Assembly: GCA_963798705.1 (NCBI GenBank)
Contig: CAWCTW010000005.1
Span: 1,488,001 to 1,552,000, forward strand
DNA from: AC-56 sp963798705
GTDB taxonomy: Bacteria; Actinomycetota; Thermoleophilia; Solirubrobacterales; 70-9
Direction of reading: 5' to 3'
DNA length: 64,000 bases
Shown: one piece after another, positions 8,123 through 15,993 of the stretch
How the letters are laid out: the number at the start of each line of letters is the position of its first letter
Numbering within the stretch: the stretch's first letter is position 1
Made by a program: the position numbers and the translations under genes
The notes under the pieces: model-generated
Told to the model about the DNA's origin: nothing
Databases searched by the model: none
What the model saw: only the letters and a program-made list of their open reading frames with translations

Positions 8123-8321
8123 GCTTAGCCCCGCTGGCGATCGCGATCGCTCTGTACGTCGGCTTCCTCATCGCGCGGCTCTCGATCATGGATCAGAGCA
8201 ACGCGATGCTCGGCGGCAGCGTCGTGATCTGGGCCGTGACCAAGGACATCCACATCAGCGCCGCCGAATAAGTGATCCCTCCCTGGGCGATCGAGGAGGC
8301 GGCTTCGTAGAGAATGGGCGT
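8123..8321. other. Intergenic region with a possible small ORF remnant
   Basis: 199 bp between the SHOCT protein and the Rrf2 gene. One plus-strand frame stays open to TAA at 8269-8271 and reads like a membrane helix followed by DQSNAMLGGSVVIW. Its only ATG (8188) would give just 27 residues. It could be a truncated gene or chance. No convincing ribosome-binding site or terminator was found here. Confidence 0.25.
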
Positions 8322-8777
8322 GTGCGAGTTTCGGCGAAGGCTGACTATGCGGTGCGCGCGGCGGTCGAGCTGGCCTCCGGCTACGACTCCGGGCCGATCA
8401 AGGGGGAGCAGGTGGCTGATGCCCAGGCCATCCCCGTGCGGTTCCTCGAGAACATCCTGGGCGACCTTCGCCACCACGGGCTCGTGGAGAGCAGGCGGGG
8501 CGCGGAGGGCGGCTACTGGCTGAGCCGCCCTCCCGACGAGATCACCATCGGCGAGGTCATGAGGGCAGCCGAGGGCCCGCTCGCCCACGTCCGCGGGGAG
8601 CCGCCCGACGAGCTCGAGTACCACGGCTCGGCCGAGTCGCTCCGTGAGGTCTGGGTGGCGCTGCGCAACAACGTTCGCGGCATCCTCGACAACGTCACCC
8701 TCGCGGACGTGATCGCGGATCGGATCCCCACAGGCGTCAGGGCGCTGGGAAAGAAACCCGACCTCAGGGCCTACTGA
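8322..8777 (+). CDS. Rrf2 family transcriptional regulator
   Basis: 151 residues, GTG start. It opens with VRVSAKADYAVRAAVELA, the classical Rrf2 winged-helix start, and continues with PIKGEQVADAQAIPVRFLENILGDL and GLVESRRGAEGGYWLSRPPDEITIGEVMRA (recognition helix and wing). The C-terminal dimerisation helix follows (LREVWVALRNNVRGILDNVTLADV). The protein contains no Cys, so it cannot bind a [2Fe-2S] cluster as IscR or NsrR do and may act more like CymR-type members. Target and signal are unknown. It converges with the hydroxyacid dehydrogenase gene. No Shine-Dalgarno sequence precedes the start, and a TAGAGA-like box lies 8 nt upstream, so leaderless initiation is possible. Confidence 0.85.
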   Translation: MRVSAKADYAVRAAVELASGYDSGPIKGEQVADAQAIPVRFLENILGDLRHHGLVESRRGAEGGYWLSRPPDEITIGEVMRAAEGPLAHVRGEPPDELEYHGSAESLREVWVALRNNVRGILDNVTLADVIADRIPTGVRALGKKPDLRAY

Positions 8778-8793
8778 GCGAACCGAGGGCTCC

Positions 8794-9762
8794 TCAGACG
8801 ATACGGTGGGGCGGCTCCGCCCCATCCAGGGCGGCCAGCACGCTGTCGGCGACCATGGCGGCCATCCCCTCCCGGGCGCGCGTGGTCGCCGAGCCGATGT
8901 GCGGCAACAGCACGCACCTCGGCGCCTCGAGGAGCTCCCCCGGCACCGCGGGCTCGTGCTCGTACACGTCCAAGCCGGCGGCGCCGATGACGCCGTCTCG
9001 CAGGGCCCTTGCAAGGGCCGCTGAATCGACGAGCGATCCCCGCGACGTGTTCACGAGGACGGCCTCCGGCTTCATCGCTTCCAGCTGCGGCGCGCCGATC
9101 ATGCGCACGGTCTCGGGGGTCGCCGGGAGGTGGAGGCTGACCACGTCTGCGGCGGCGAGGAGCTCCTCCATCGTCACCCGGGCCGCGCCGAGGTCGCGCT
9201 CGGCCCGCGCCTTGGGCGAGCGGCTCGTGTACGCGATCCCGCCGCCGAATCCGGCAACCAGCTCCGCATAGCGAAGGCCGATGCGGCCCATCCCCACCAC
9301 GCCGAACGTCGCGCCGGTCAGCTCGAGGCCGAGAAGATCTCCCGGGTCCCACCCGAGCCAGCGGCCGCCCCGGAGCTCCCTCTCCGCCTCGTTGATCCGC
9401 CGCGCGGCGGCGAGCGTGAGCGCGAGGGCGAGCTCGGCGGTGGCGTCGGTGAGGACGCCGGGGGTGTTCGTCACGACGATCCCCCGCCGGCGGCATTCGT
9501 CGAGGTCGATGTTGTCGTAGCCCACCGCGTAGTTGGCGACGATCCGCAGGCCCTCCCCGGCGGCGTCGAGCAGCGCCTCGCCGACCGGCACCGACGGGTC
9601 GGCGACGATCGCCTCGACGCCGGGGGCGAGCGCGAGGAGCTCTTTCTCCGTGGCATCGAGACCGCCCTCCCGGACGTCAAACCGTGCCGCGAGCCGGTCC
9701 CTGCCGGCCGAAAGGAGCCGCCTGGCGACGAGGACGATCGGAGTTGGCTCGCTCGCGGTCAC
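8794..9762 (-). CDS. D-2-hydroxyacid dehydrogenase (glyoxylate/hydroxypyruvate reductase-like)
   Basis: 322 residues. NAD-binding GVVGMGRIG at 154-162, catalytic Arg241 in VNTSRG, the acidic DVYEHEP motif around 265-271 and catalytic His288 in LLPHIGSAT define the D-isomer-specific 2-hydroxyacid dehydrogenase family. NYAVGYDNIDLDECRRRGI is typical of the GyaR/GhrB glyoxylate and hydroxypyruvate reductase branch. It reduces 2-keto acids with NAD(P)H in the cytosol. It is the most downstream gene of a minus-strand run (Fpg-like, BON, thioesterase, this gene), separated from the thioesterase by 21 bp. Substrate cannot be fixed from sequence. Confidence 0.85.
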   Translation of the reverse strand: MTASEPTPIVLVARRLLSAGRDRLAARFDVREGGLDATEKELLALAPGVEAIVADPSVPVGEALLDAAGEGLRIVANYAVGYDNIDLDECRRRGIVVTNTPGVLTDATAELALALTLAAARRINEAERELRGGRWLGWDPGDLLGLELTGATFGVVGMGRIGLRYAELVAGFGGGIAYTSRSPKARAERDLGAARVTMEELLAAADVVSLHLPATPETVRMIGAPQLEAMKPEAVLVNTSRGSLVDSAALARALRDGVIGAAGLDVYEHEPAVPGELLEAPRCVLLPHIGSATTRAREGMAAMVADSVLAALDGAEPPHRIV

Positions 9763-9783
9763 GGCAGCCCCAACGGTAGGCGG

Positions 9784-10617
9784 TCAGCTCCGCGTGTCGA
9801 CGAGCAGCGTCTGGTCGGCTCTTCCGAGCGGCCCGACCTCGTCGTATAGCGCGGTATCGGCGATGCCGATGCCCGTGCGCTCGGGAATGGTGATCGCGTC
9901 CAGGCATACCCATTCCCCGACGAGCGGCCGGTGCAGGTGCACGGAGAGGTCCACGTTCACGAACCGGAAGCGGCTCCAGTCGAGGGTCGCGCTGACGCCG
10001 TTCCCGGAGTCCGCGGCCACGAGGACCCGTTCCAGCGGAGTCGGGTCCTCCCCCTCCACCAGCGGGACCCGCATTCGCATCCATGCGACCGCCGGCCCCG
10101 GCTGCTCGAACCCACCGTTCGCGAACCGGTACTCCATCGCCGTGTGGTAGCCGACGTCCTTGCCGGTGTCGGGGAACGTTCCCGGCCTTGCCTCGCCGGG
10201 GCCCGGGGGCGAGAACCCCGGCCTCAGCGTGGAGGGAGAGGTGCCGAGAACGCCGGGGCCGTCTTCGCTCGACAGGCCCTCCGGGATCTCCACCTGCCCC
10301 TCGCGCAGCCGCCAGGCGCGAGCCCGGATCAACTCCCCCTCCTGGTCGGCCAGGCTCGCCTCGATCAGCTCGACGGCCCGCCCAGGCCGGACGACGCTTG
10401 CGGTGACCGTGAGCGGGGCGATCGGAACCGGCCTGAGGATGTCGTAGGTGATGCGGCCGAGCTGCCGGTCGGAGCCACCGTCCAGCCGGGCGACCTCACG
10501 AGCGAGCAGCGCCGCGGGTGGGCCGGCATGCTGGGAGTCCGGATCCCACGGCCCCCGGGTCAGCTCGGTCGGCGCGTAGCGATCGCCGTCCGGAGCGAAG
10601 AAGGCATCTTCCGGCAT
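9784..10617 (-). CDS. Acyl-CoA thioesterase family protein (TesB-like double hotdog)
   Basis: 277 residues from ATG 10617. The N-terminal half has a hotdog-type pattern: TRGPWDPDSQHAGPPAALLAREV, RITYDILRPVPIAPL, then VELIEASLADQEGELIRARAWRL. A second half carries GNGVSATLDWSRFRFVNVDLSVHLHRPLVGEWVCLDA and GIGIADTALYDEVGPLGRADQTLLV. This is the layout of thioesterase-like proteins (TesB/PaaI-related, acyl-CoA_thio_C type) that hydrolyse acyl-CoA esters. A proline- and glycine-rich linker joins the halves. Same strand as the hydroxyacid dehydrogenase downstream and the BON protein upstream. The natural acyl substrate is unknown. Confidence 0.75.
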   Translation of the reverse strand: MPEDAFFAPDGDRYAPTELTRGPWDPDSQHAGPPAALLAREVARLDGGSDRQLGRITYDILRPVPIAPLTVTASVVRPGRAVELIEASLADQEGELIRARAWRLREGQVEIPEGLSSEDGPGVLGTSPSTLRPGFSPPGPGEARPGTFPDTGKDVGYHTAMEYRFANGGFEQPGPAVAWMRMRVPLVEGEDPTPLERVLVAADSGNGVSATLDWSRFRFVNVDLSVHLHRPLVGEWVCLDAITIPERTGIGIADTALYDEVGPLGRADQTLLVDTRS

Positions 10618-10673
10618 GCGGCGGATCGTATGTCCGCCGCATGCCGGAGCGAGGACAGGCCTCCCGCCGAGCG

Positions 10674-11285
10674 CTACCGGACGGCGGCGACCGTCTCCTT
10701 CGTCGGCGCCGGCTCCCCGGGCGCATGGAGCAGGCTGACGACCTCGCGGACGCCGCCGATCTCGCCCGCCTCGGTCGCGAGCCGCCCGGCATCCTCCGCG
10801 GAGCCCACTTCGCCGCGCAGGTAGACGACGCCGTTCTCGGCGTTGACGTTCACCTCGCCCTTGGGCGCATCCTGAGCTCGGAAGATCTCGCTGCGAACCT
10901 TGTTCGCGAGGTCGGGATCCGGCAGGGACTCGGCGCCGTTTCCGGCACCCGTCGCCTCGTATGCCGCGCCCTTCGCGACGCCCGTGGCGTAGCGCGCCGT
11001 CCGCTCGCCCTCGGCCGCGCCACGGCGCGCCAGCGCCCTCACGCGGTCGAATGCCACGTGGCGGCGGCGCCTGCCGTTGTGCGGGTCGAGGAAGTAGGCG
11101 CCCGCCGCGCCGCCGGCGGTGCCGGCGGCCAGCGCCACGCCCGTCGAGGTGGTGGGCGCGGGCCGGCGTGCGGCCGCGACCCTGGTCCGGGCGGTGCCCC
11201 AGCTCCGTCCCGTGCGGAAGATCGCCTTCACCGCCCCGATCGCAATCCCGCCAATCCTGCGTGCTCTTTGAATCTTGGTAATCAT
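10674..11285 (-). CDS. BON domain protein
   Basis: 203 residues from ATG 11285, with GCGAGG just upstream. The N-terminal half is basic with a short hydrophobic glycine/alanine segment (STGVALAAGTAGGAAGAYFLDPHNGRRR), found in actinobacterial YtxH/BON-type proteins. The C-terminal 70 residues form a BON domain: DLANKVRSEIFRAQDAPKGEVNVNAENGVVYLRGEV, then AGRLATEAGEIGGVREVVSLL. BON domains bind phospholipid surfaces or occur in stress proteins such as OsmY. Role here unknown, plausibly envelope stress. Same strand as Fpg upstream (82 bp gap) and the thioesterase downstream. Confidence 0.75.
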   Translation of the reverse strand: MITKIQRARRIGGIAIGAVKAIFRTGRSWGTARTRVAAARRPAPTTSTGVALAAGTAGGAAGAYFLDPHNGRRRRHVAFDRVRALARRGAAEGERTARYATGVAKGAAYEATGAGNGAESLPDPDLANKVRSEIFRAQDAPKGEVNVNAENGVVYLRGEVGSAEDAGRLATEAGEIGGVREVVSLLHAPGEPAPTKETVAAVR

Positions 11286-11367
11286 GCCTCGCGGCTTCCC
11301 CGGAGGGACGCTCGGAAACGCCGGGCATGGCGTCGGCGCGGACCGGCTCGACGAGATCGGGCCGGCA

Positions 11368-12150
11368 CTACGGTCGCTGGCAGCGCGGGCACCAGTACGA
11401 GGTCCGGCCGGCGACGCGCGATCGCCGCAGCGGTCCGCCGTGGCGCGGGCACCGCGGGTCGCGAGAGCCGCGCTGCTCCTCCAGCCAGCCCGGCTCGCGG
11501 GGGATGCGGCCGCGTCTCGTCGACTCGGCGAGCACATCCCCCGTCACCTCGGCGAGCTCCTGCCGCTTCGATGCCGTCAGCGCGCTCACCCGGCGCGACG
11601 GGTGGATGCGCGCCCGCCACAGGATCTCGTCGGAGAGCTCGTTGCCGAGGCCGGCGACGACGCGCTGGTTCATCAGCGTCGCCTTGGCGCCCGCCCTGCG
11701 GCGATCGAAAAGATCCGCCAGCTCCGCGGGATCGAGCCCGGCCGCATCCGGCCCCAGAGGCCCGACGATTTGGCCGCGCTCGGCCTCATCCCGGGCCAGC
11801 CACGCCCCACCGAGCATGCGCATGTTGCGATAGCGCATCTCGCCGCTGCCGGTGACCACGATCAGCCGGTCATGGCGATGGCGACCCTCATCCCCCTGGC
11901 TCGACCAGTGGAGCCCTCCGGTCATCCCGAAATGAAGCAGCAGCTCCGGTCCGTCGGTCGGGGCGATCATCCACTTGCCGTGCCGGTCGGGGCGTTCGAG
12001 ACGCCGGTCGGCAAGCGACCGCCGGAAGCTGGAAGGGTGGCGGTTGCGCACGATCGACGGGCTCGGAATCTCGACTCGGCTGACCCGCTCGCCGGTCATG
12101 TAACGAGACCAGTGGCGGCGAAAGCCCTCCACGTCTGGAAGCTCGGGCAT
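11368..12150 (-). CDS. Fpg/Nei family DNA glycosylase
   Basis: 260 residues. It begins MPELPDVE, so the catalytic Pro2 and Glu3 of the Fpg/Nei base-excision repair family are present. Further motifs are RHGKWM (the beta-hairpin Lys), LLHFGMTGGL, LNQRVVAGLGNELSDEILWRARIHP (helix-two-turn-helix) and a C-terminal zinc finger. The finger reads C234-x2-H237-x16-C254-x2-C257, so the second ligand is His instead of the usual Cys. The enzyme excises oxidised bases such as 8-oxoguanine or formamidopyrimidines and nicks the AP site. MutM versus a divergent paralogue cannot be decided, so no symbol is given. Divergent from msrB, another oxidative-damage gene. Confidence 0.85.
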   Translation of the reverse strand: MPELPDVEGFRRHWSRYMTGERVSRVEIPSPSIVRNRHPSSFRRSLADRRLERPDRHGKWMIAPTDGPELLLHFGMTGGLHWSSQGDEGRHRHDRLIVVTGSGEMRYRNMRMLGGAWLARDEAERGQIVGPLGPDAAGLDPAELADLFDRRRAGAKATLMNQRVVAGLGNELSDEILWRARIHPSRRVSALTASKRQELAEVTGDVLAESTRRGRIPREPGWLEEQRGSRDPRCPRHGGPLRRSRVAGRTSYWCPRCQRP

Positions 12151-12161
12151 GACGGGCCCAT

Positions 12162-12226
12162 GCCCCCTCCGCGAGGGGGCAAACGGCGCGCCCGCGTAAC
12201 GCGGGACGCCCGCACGCGACTAACCT
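12162..12226. promoter_or_regulatory. Divergent Fpg/msrB control region with hairpins and a -10 box
   Basis: GCCCCCTC-CGC-GAGGGGGC (12162-12180) is a perfect 8-bp hairpin. CCCGCG-TAA-CGCGGG (12191-12205) is a second. TAACCT (12221-12226) is a candidate -10 for msrB, giving a leader of about 30 nt. The hairpins lie in the leader of the minus-strand Fpg gene or act as operators. Confidence 0.35.
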
Positions 12227-12261
12227 GGTGAACGAGAATGCGAAGCGAGCGAGGAAACGAG

Positions 12262-12660
12262 ATGGAGAAGGTTCAGAAGTCCGAGACCGAGTGGCGCGCC
12301 GAGCTCTCCCCCGAGCAGTACGAGGTCCTGCGGAACAAGGGCACCGAGCGCGCCTTCACCGGCACGTACTGGGACGAGAAGACGGGCGGCACCTACCGCT
12401 GCGCCGGCTGCGGGCAGGAGCTCTTCAGCTCCGACACGAAGTTCGACTCCGGCACCGGCTGGCCGAGCTTCTGGGACCCGGTCGCCGATGACAAGGTCGA
12501 GACGCGCCCTGACAACGGCCTGTTCATGCGCCGCACCGAGGTCGTCTGCGCGCGCTGCGGGGGGCATCTCGGGCACGTGTTCGACGACGGTCCCAATCCG
12601 ACCGGACAGCGGTACTGCATCAACTCCTGTGCCCTGGAGCTCGATCCCGAGGACTCTTAG
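12262..12660 (+). CDS. msrB: Peptide methionine-R-sulfoxide reductase MsrB
   Basis: 132 residues. It reduces the R epimer of methionine sulfoxide in proteins, using thioredoxin. Zinc-binding pairs C47-x2-C50 (YRCAGCGQELF) and C96-x2-C99 (VVCARCGGHLGHVFDDGP) are present. The catalytic Cys119 lies in GQRYCINS, after the substrate-binding GTGWPSFW. An unusual additional Cys123 follows four residues later, where most MsrB have Ala or another small residue. ATG 12262 is preferred over the in-frame ATG at 12238 because GAGGAAACGAG precedes it at good spacing. Divergent from an Fpg-type repair gene. Confidence 0.95.
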   Translation: MEKVQKSETEWRAELSPEQYEVLRNKGTERAFTGTYWDEKTGGTYRCAGCGQELFSSDTKFDSGTGWPSFWDPVADDKVETRPDNGLFMRRTEVVCARCGGHLGHVFDDGPNPTGQRYCINSCALELDPEDS

Positions 12661-12669
12661 CTCGCCGCC

Positions 12670-12722
12670 AAGCACTCCCCGTCGGCATAGCCAACCTGGC
12701 GTTTGGCTATCTGGGGACGCTT
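12670..12722. terminator. Two-step hairpin between convergent msrB and serS
   Basis: AAGC...CCCC (12670-12673, 12677-12680) pairs with GGGG...GCTT (12713-12716, 12719-12722). Inside, ATAGCCAA (12687-12694) pairs with TTGGCTAT (12703-12710). It lies in the 100-bp convergent gap and probably terminates both genes. Confidence 0.5.
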
Positions 12723-12760
12723 ACCGCGTACCTGAGCTGCCAGCGACTGGCAATGCTTCA

Positions 12761-14030
12761 TCAGCCGCTCCCGATCACCTCGGCAAGGCCTGCGTCCACG
12801 AGCGCTGCCGGCAGCCGAACCGAGCCGTCGGCCTGCTGCCCGTTCTCAAGCAGGGCGATCAGGGTCCGACCGACCGCCAGCGCCGTGCCGTTGAGCGTGT
12901 GCACCGGCACCGGCTGAGCCTCGGGTTGCGGCCGGTAGCGGCAGTCGAGTCGCCGCGCCTGGTAGTCGGTCGTGTTGGAGCACGACGTCACCTCGCGGTA
13001 GCGACCCTGGCTGGGGATCCACGCCTCGCAGTCGAACTTCCTGGCCGCCGGGGGCCCGAGATCGCCGGTGGGAATGTCAACGACGCGATACGGGATCTCC
13101 AGCATCTGGAGAATGCGTTCCTGGACGGATAGCAGGCGCTCGTGCTCCTCCGCCGACGCGGCGCGGCTCGACGAACGAGAACATCTCGACCTTGTCGAAC
13201 TGGTGGACGCGGAAGATCCCCCGGGTGTCGCGCCCGGCGGCGCCCGCCTCCCGGCGAAAGCACGTCGAGTAGCCCGCGTAGCGGCGTGGGAGCTCGTCGG
13301 CGCCCATGATCTCGTCTGCGTGCAGGGCCGCCAGCGAGACCTCGGACGTGCCGATCAGGAACAGCTCGTCGGCCGGAACCTCGTAGATCATCTCCCTCTC
13401 GCCCGGGAAGAACCCCGTGCCGTGGAGCGGCCCCTCTCGGACGAGCACGGGCGGGACCACGGGCGTCATCCCCTCACCCCGGAGGAGGCCGAGGATCAGG
13501 TTGACGAGGGTCATCTCCACCATGACGAGGTCGCCCATCAGGTACGCGAACCGCGATCCCGAGGCCTGGCTCGCCTTCTCCATCTCGATCCAGCCGTGGG
13601 CGACGCCGAGATCCAGGTGGTCGCGGATCTCGAAGTCGAGCTCCGGGCGCGCGCCGACCTCGCGCAGCGTTACCGCGTCCTCCTCCTCGCCCTCGGGAGC
13701 GTCCGGGTGGGGTAGGTTGGGCAGCGTCGCCGCGAGCTCGTCACGCGCCGCCTCGACCCGCGCGAGCTCCGCCTCCTGCTGCTTCAGGGCCCCGCCGAGC
13801 TCCCGCATCTCGGCGATCAGCTCGTCGGCGTCCTGTCCCTCTCGCTTTCGCTGCGCGATCTCCTCGGAGACCCGGTTCCGCCGCGCTCGCCCCTCCTCGA
13901 GGGAGGGAAGGATCTCGCGGCGGGACTCGTCCAGCCGCAGCACCTCGTCCAACGCGTCCGCGGCGCCGCGACGGCCCAGCGCGGCGCGCGCCGGCTCGGG
14001 ATCCTCGCGGATGCTCCGCAGGTCGAGCAT
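12761..14030 (-). CDS. serS: Seryl-tRNA synthetase, with a single-base frameshift
   Basis: Charges tRNA(Ser) with serine. The first frame (from ATG 14030) gives the N-terminal coiled-coil arm, class II motif 1 and most of motif 2 (LFLIGTSEVSLAALH, CFRREAGAAGRDTRGIFRVHQFDKVEMFSFVEP). The next frame continues without a gap as AASAEEHERLLS, then LEIPYRVVDIPTGDLGPPAARKFDCEAW, SCSNTTDYQARRL and motif 3 (LNGTALAVGRTLIALLEN). The shift lies in the GC-rich run near 13152-13170 and behaves as one extra base. Removing it gives 422 residues, the normal length. Since serS is normally essential and single-copy, a sequencing error is likely. Programmed frameshifting or a second copy elsewhere cannot be excluded. 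Confidence 0.9.
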
Positions 14031-14046
14031 CGCCGGGGTCCTCTAC

Positions 14047-14406
14047 CTATTTCGTGTCCTGCCCGGCGTACTCCGAGACGAAGTCCGCGACCTGGCTCGC
14101 CTCGTGCCCCGTGACGATGTTCTGGGGCATGATCCCGCCAGAGAAGCCCCCGTTGCGGATCGCGAACAGCACGTCGTCGCGCGATTCCTTGCGCTGGCTC
14201 AGGTTGGGCCCCTGAACACGGACGTTTCGGTTGGCGGATCCCTGGGTTCCCGCCGCGCCGAGGGTGTGACAGCCCGAGCACCGCTGCGCGAACAGGACGG
14301 CGCCGCGATAGGCGGCGTCGTCCTTGGGGACCGAGATCCCCTCGCTTCCACAGGCGCTGAGGCCGATGGCCGCCGCGACCGCCGCTGTGATCAAAACGGG
14401 CCTCAC
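14047..14406 (-). CDS. Class I cytochrome c lipoprotein
   Basis: 119 residues. The signal peptide ends in lipobox LSAC with Cys19, so the protein is probably anchored outside the membrane by lipid. The heme site is C43-S-G-C46-H47 (FAQRCSGCHTLG), and Met93 in GGIMPQN is the likely sixth ligand. The domain matches the small mono-heme cytochrome c family used as electron carriers to cytochrome oxidase. It is upstream of serS on the same strand (16 bp gap) and divergent from a flavin reductase-like gene. With CtaG, SCO1 and complex I nearby, a respiratory role is a reasonable inference. Confidence 0.9.
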   Translation of the reverse strand: MRPVLITAAVAAAIGLSACGSEGISVPKDDAAYRGAVLFAQRCSGCHTLGAAGTQGSANRNVRVQGPNLSQRKESRDDVLFAIRNGGFSGGIMPQNIVTGHEASQVADFVSEYAGQDTK

Positions 14407-14455
14407 GCGGGCGGCATCATACTTCCGGCCTCGTGCCAGTGGAGCCCGTCAGCAG

Positions 14456-14932
14456 ATGACGCACGTCCGCCCGGAGGAACTCCGCGACGCCATGGCGGCG
14501 TTCCCGACGGCGGTGACCGTGGTTACGGCGATCGGGCCATCGGGACCGGCGGGCGCGACCGCGAACGCTGTCGTCTCGCTGTCGCTCGAGCCCCCGATGA
14601 TGCTCGCCTGCCTCGATCTCGGCTCCCGTACCCTGATCGCGGTCGAGCACGCGCAGGCGTTCGGGGTCAACGTGCTGTCGGCGGAGCAGGCCGGCGTGGC
14701 CCGCCGGTTCAGCACCAAGGATCCCCACCCCGAGAAGTGGGAAGGGGTCGCGTGGAGCGAGCGCGCCGGAGCGCCGATGATCGAGCGCTCGGCGATCTGG
14801 CTGGCCTGCGAGCTCGGTGAGGTCCACTCGGGCGGCGACCACGCGATCGTGACGGGGACGGTGATCGAACTTCAAGCAGGTGGAGGGCAGCCGCTCGTGT
14901 TCATCGGCGGCGATTACCGCCCGCTCGAGTAG
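14456..14932 (+). CDS. Flavin reductase-like domain protein
   Basis: 158 residues from ATG 14456. The pattern RDAMAAFPTAVTVVTAIGPSG, then GATANAVVSLSLEPPMMLACLD, GVNVLSAEQAGVARRFS and ECGLG-like ACELGEVHSGGDHAIVTGTVIEL is that of the flavin reductase (FlaRed) family. These bind FMN or FAD and reduce it with NAD(P)H, often feeding a partner monooxygenase, which is not found in this window. The start lies 49 bp from the divergent cytochrome c gene. The AGCAG just upstream is a weak ribosome-binding site. Partner and substrate unknown. Confidence 0.85.
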   Translation: MTHVRPEELRDAMAAFPTAVTVVTAIGPSGPAGATANAVVSLSLEPPMMLACLDLGSRTLIAVEHAQAFGVNVLSAEQAGVARRFSTKDPHPEKWEGVAWSERAGAPMIERSAIWLACELGEVHSGGDHAIVTGTVIELQAGGGQPLVFIGGDYRPLE

Positions 14933-15033
14933 TGCCGGGAACCCTTTTGGCGCCTTTCTCGCGGATCTGACGAGTAGGGGGCCAAGGGCGAGTCGGAGCT
15001 GCCGAGCGCACTGGCCAGTTGCCCGGCCTCGTG

Positions 15034-15462
15034 TCACCCCCCGGTGGTCGCCGCGCGCAGCGCCAGGCCGAAGATGACGAGCGCCGAGACAGCCATGATC
15101 CCGGTCTCGCGCCGGACGATCGCCGCGGCGATCGCGTGCTGGCGGGCGCGGGGAAGCGACTCGAAGTCGAGTCCGACGAGCTCGCGCTCGGCGGCTCCCG
15201 CCCGGGCCCCCTCGGCCAGGAGCGAGACCCCCAGGGGCAGCACGCCGTAGAGGTAGTGGAGCCCGGAGCCGGCCTCGTGACCGGACAGCAGCAGGATCGC
15301 GCCGATCGCGACCTGGAGCACCACCGCGGCTTGGGCCACGCGCAGGGCGTACCAGAAGCCGACGGTGGGTATCGACCGCAGCCACGCGATCCCGCCCCAC
15401 AGTCCCGCGGCGAGGTTGGTGGCGAGCACGAGGATGCCGACCGCGAGGTGAACGCCGGTCAA
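15034..15462 (-). CDS. Four-helix membrane protein of unknown function
   Basis: About 142 residues from a TTG at 15462. Hydrophobic segments are VHLAVGILVLATNLAAGLWGG, VAQAAVVLQVAIGAILLLS, LHYLYGVLPLGVSLLAEGA and GIMAVSALVIFGLALRAA. A conserved-looking His at the start of two helices (GVHLAVG, GLHYLYG) could bind heme, as in COX15- or DUF420-like proteins, but I cannot assign a family. The frame stays open upstream of 15462 into sequence that looks non-coding, so the start is a guess. Divergent from nuoA. Confidence 0.6.
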   Translation of the reverse strand: MTGVHLAVGILVLATNLAAGLWGGIAWLRSIPTVGFWYALRVAQAAVVLQVAIGAILLLSGHEAGSGLHYLYGVLPLGVSLLAEGARAGAAERELVGLDFESLPRARQHAIAAAIVRRETGIMAVSALVIFGLALRAATTGG

Positions 15463-15540
15463 GGTTCGGCCCGGCCCGCGGACGGTGCCGGCGGGCGCGC
15501 CAGGGCGCCGCCGCAAATCCGCCCGAAAGCGTCGGAAATC

Positions 15541-15633
15541 CGCTTGTTGATGCGGAATATCACTATGTAGCAGGTTGGCACAAAGTGGGTATATAACTCG
15601 CCTGTGCTCGCCGCCGGACTGAGGAGCAGGTAG
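15541..15633 (+). promoter_or_regulatory. nuo: Probable nuo operon promoter region
   Basis: The AT-richest patch of this part of the window lies here. TATAAC (15592-15597) and GGGTAT (15587-15592) are -10-like, but no well-spaced -35 was found. AGGAGC sits just ahead of the nuoA ATG. The promoter is placed by position and base composition only. Confidence 0.3.
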
Positions 15634-15993
15634 ATGCTTCGAAGCTACCTCCCGGTGCTCGTGTTCGCCGGCCTCGGCGCACTCGTGGGCGGCCTGCTCG
15701 CGGCCGTGAACGGGCTCGTGGGGCCGCGCAAGCCCAACAAGGCGAAGAGCGACCCCTACGAGTGCGGGCTCCCGAGCGAGGTCTCGCGGACCTTCCGCTT
15801 CGGGGTGAGCTTCTACATGATCGCGATGCTCTTCATCCTCTTCGACATCGAGGTGGTGTTCCTCTACCCGGTCGGCGTGATCATGAAGGCGGCGCACTCC
15901 GTGTTCGTGCTGGTGGAGGTGATCGTCTTCGTGGTGCTCCTCCTGGCGGCGCTCGTCTACGTGTGGCGAAGGGGGGCGCTGAATTGGAGGTGA
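15634..15993 (+). CDS. nuoA: NADH-quinone oxidoreductase subunit A
   Basis: 119 residues, three membrane helices. Typical NuoA features are YECGLPSEVSRTFRFGVSFYMIAMLFILFDIEVVFLYP, which contains the conserved Cys-Gly loop and the acidic FDIE in the second helix. It is part of the membrane arm at the quinone-site junction. GAGGAGCAGGTAG upstream supplies a good ribosome-binding site. It is the first gene of a 14-gene operon that mostly uses overlapping stop/start codons, and its TGA overlaps the GTG of nuoB. Confidence 0.97.
   Translation: MLRSYLPVLVFAGLGALVGGLLAAVNGLVGPRKPNKAKSDPYECGLPSEVSRTFRFGVSFYMIAMLFILFDIEVVFLYPVGVIMKAAHSVFVLVEVIVFVVLLLAALVYVWRRGALNWR

Noticed and set aside
8193..9014. 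Minus-strand frame opposite the Rrf2 gene
   Set aside because: It has no recognisable motif and lies opposite a clear Rrf2 family protein.
9784..11328. A single 514-residue protein covering the thioesterase and its upstream region
   Set aside because: The first 236 residues are low-complexity and read antisense or out of frame to the BON gene; the thioesterase pattern starts at ATG 10617.
12262..12660. MsrB extra Cys123 as evidence for a selenoprotein or resolving Cys variant
   Set aside because: The catalytic Cys119 is TGC and the gene has no in-frame TGA. A resolving role for Cys123 is only possible, so it is noted in the feature and not claimed.
13077..14030. serS as two separate genes or a truncated pseudogene
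   Set aside because: Both parts join seamlessly at the protein level after one base change, with full-length sum and no other decay.
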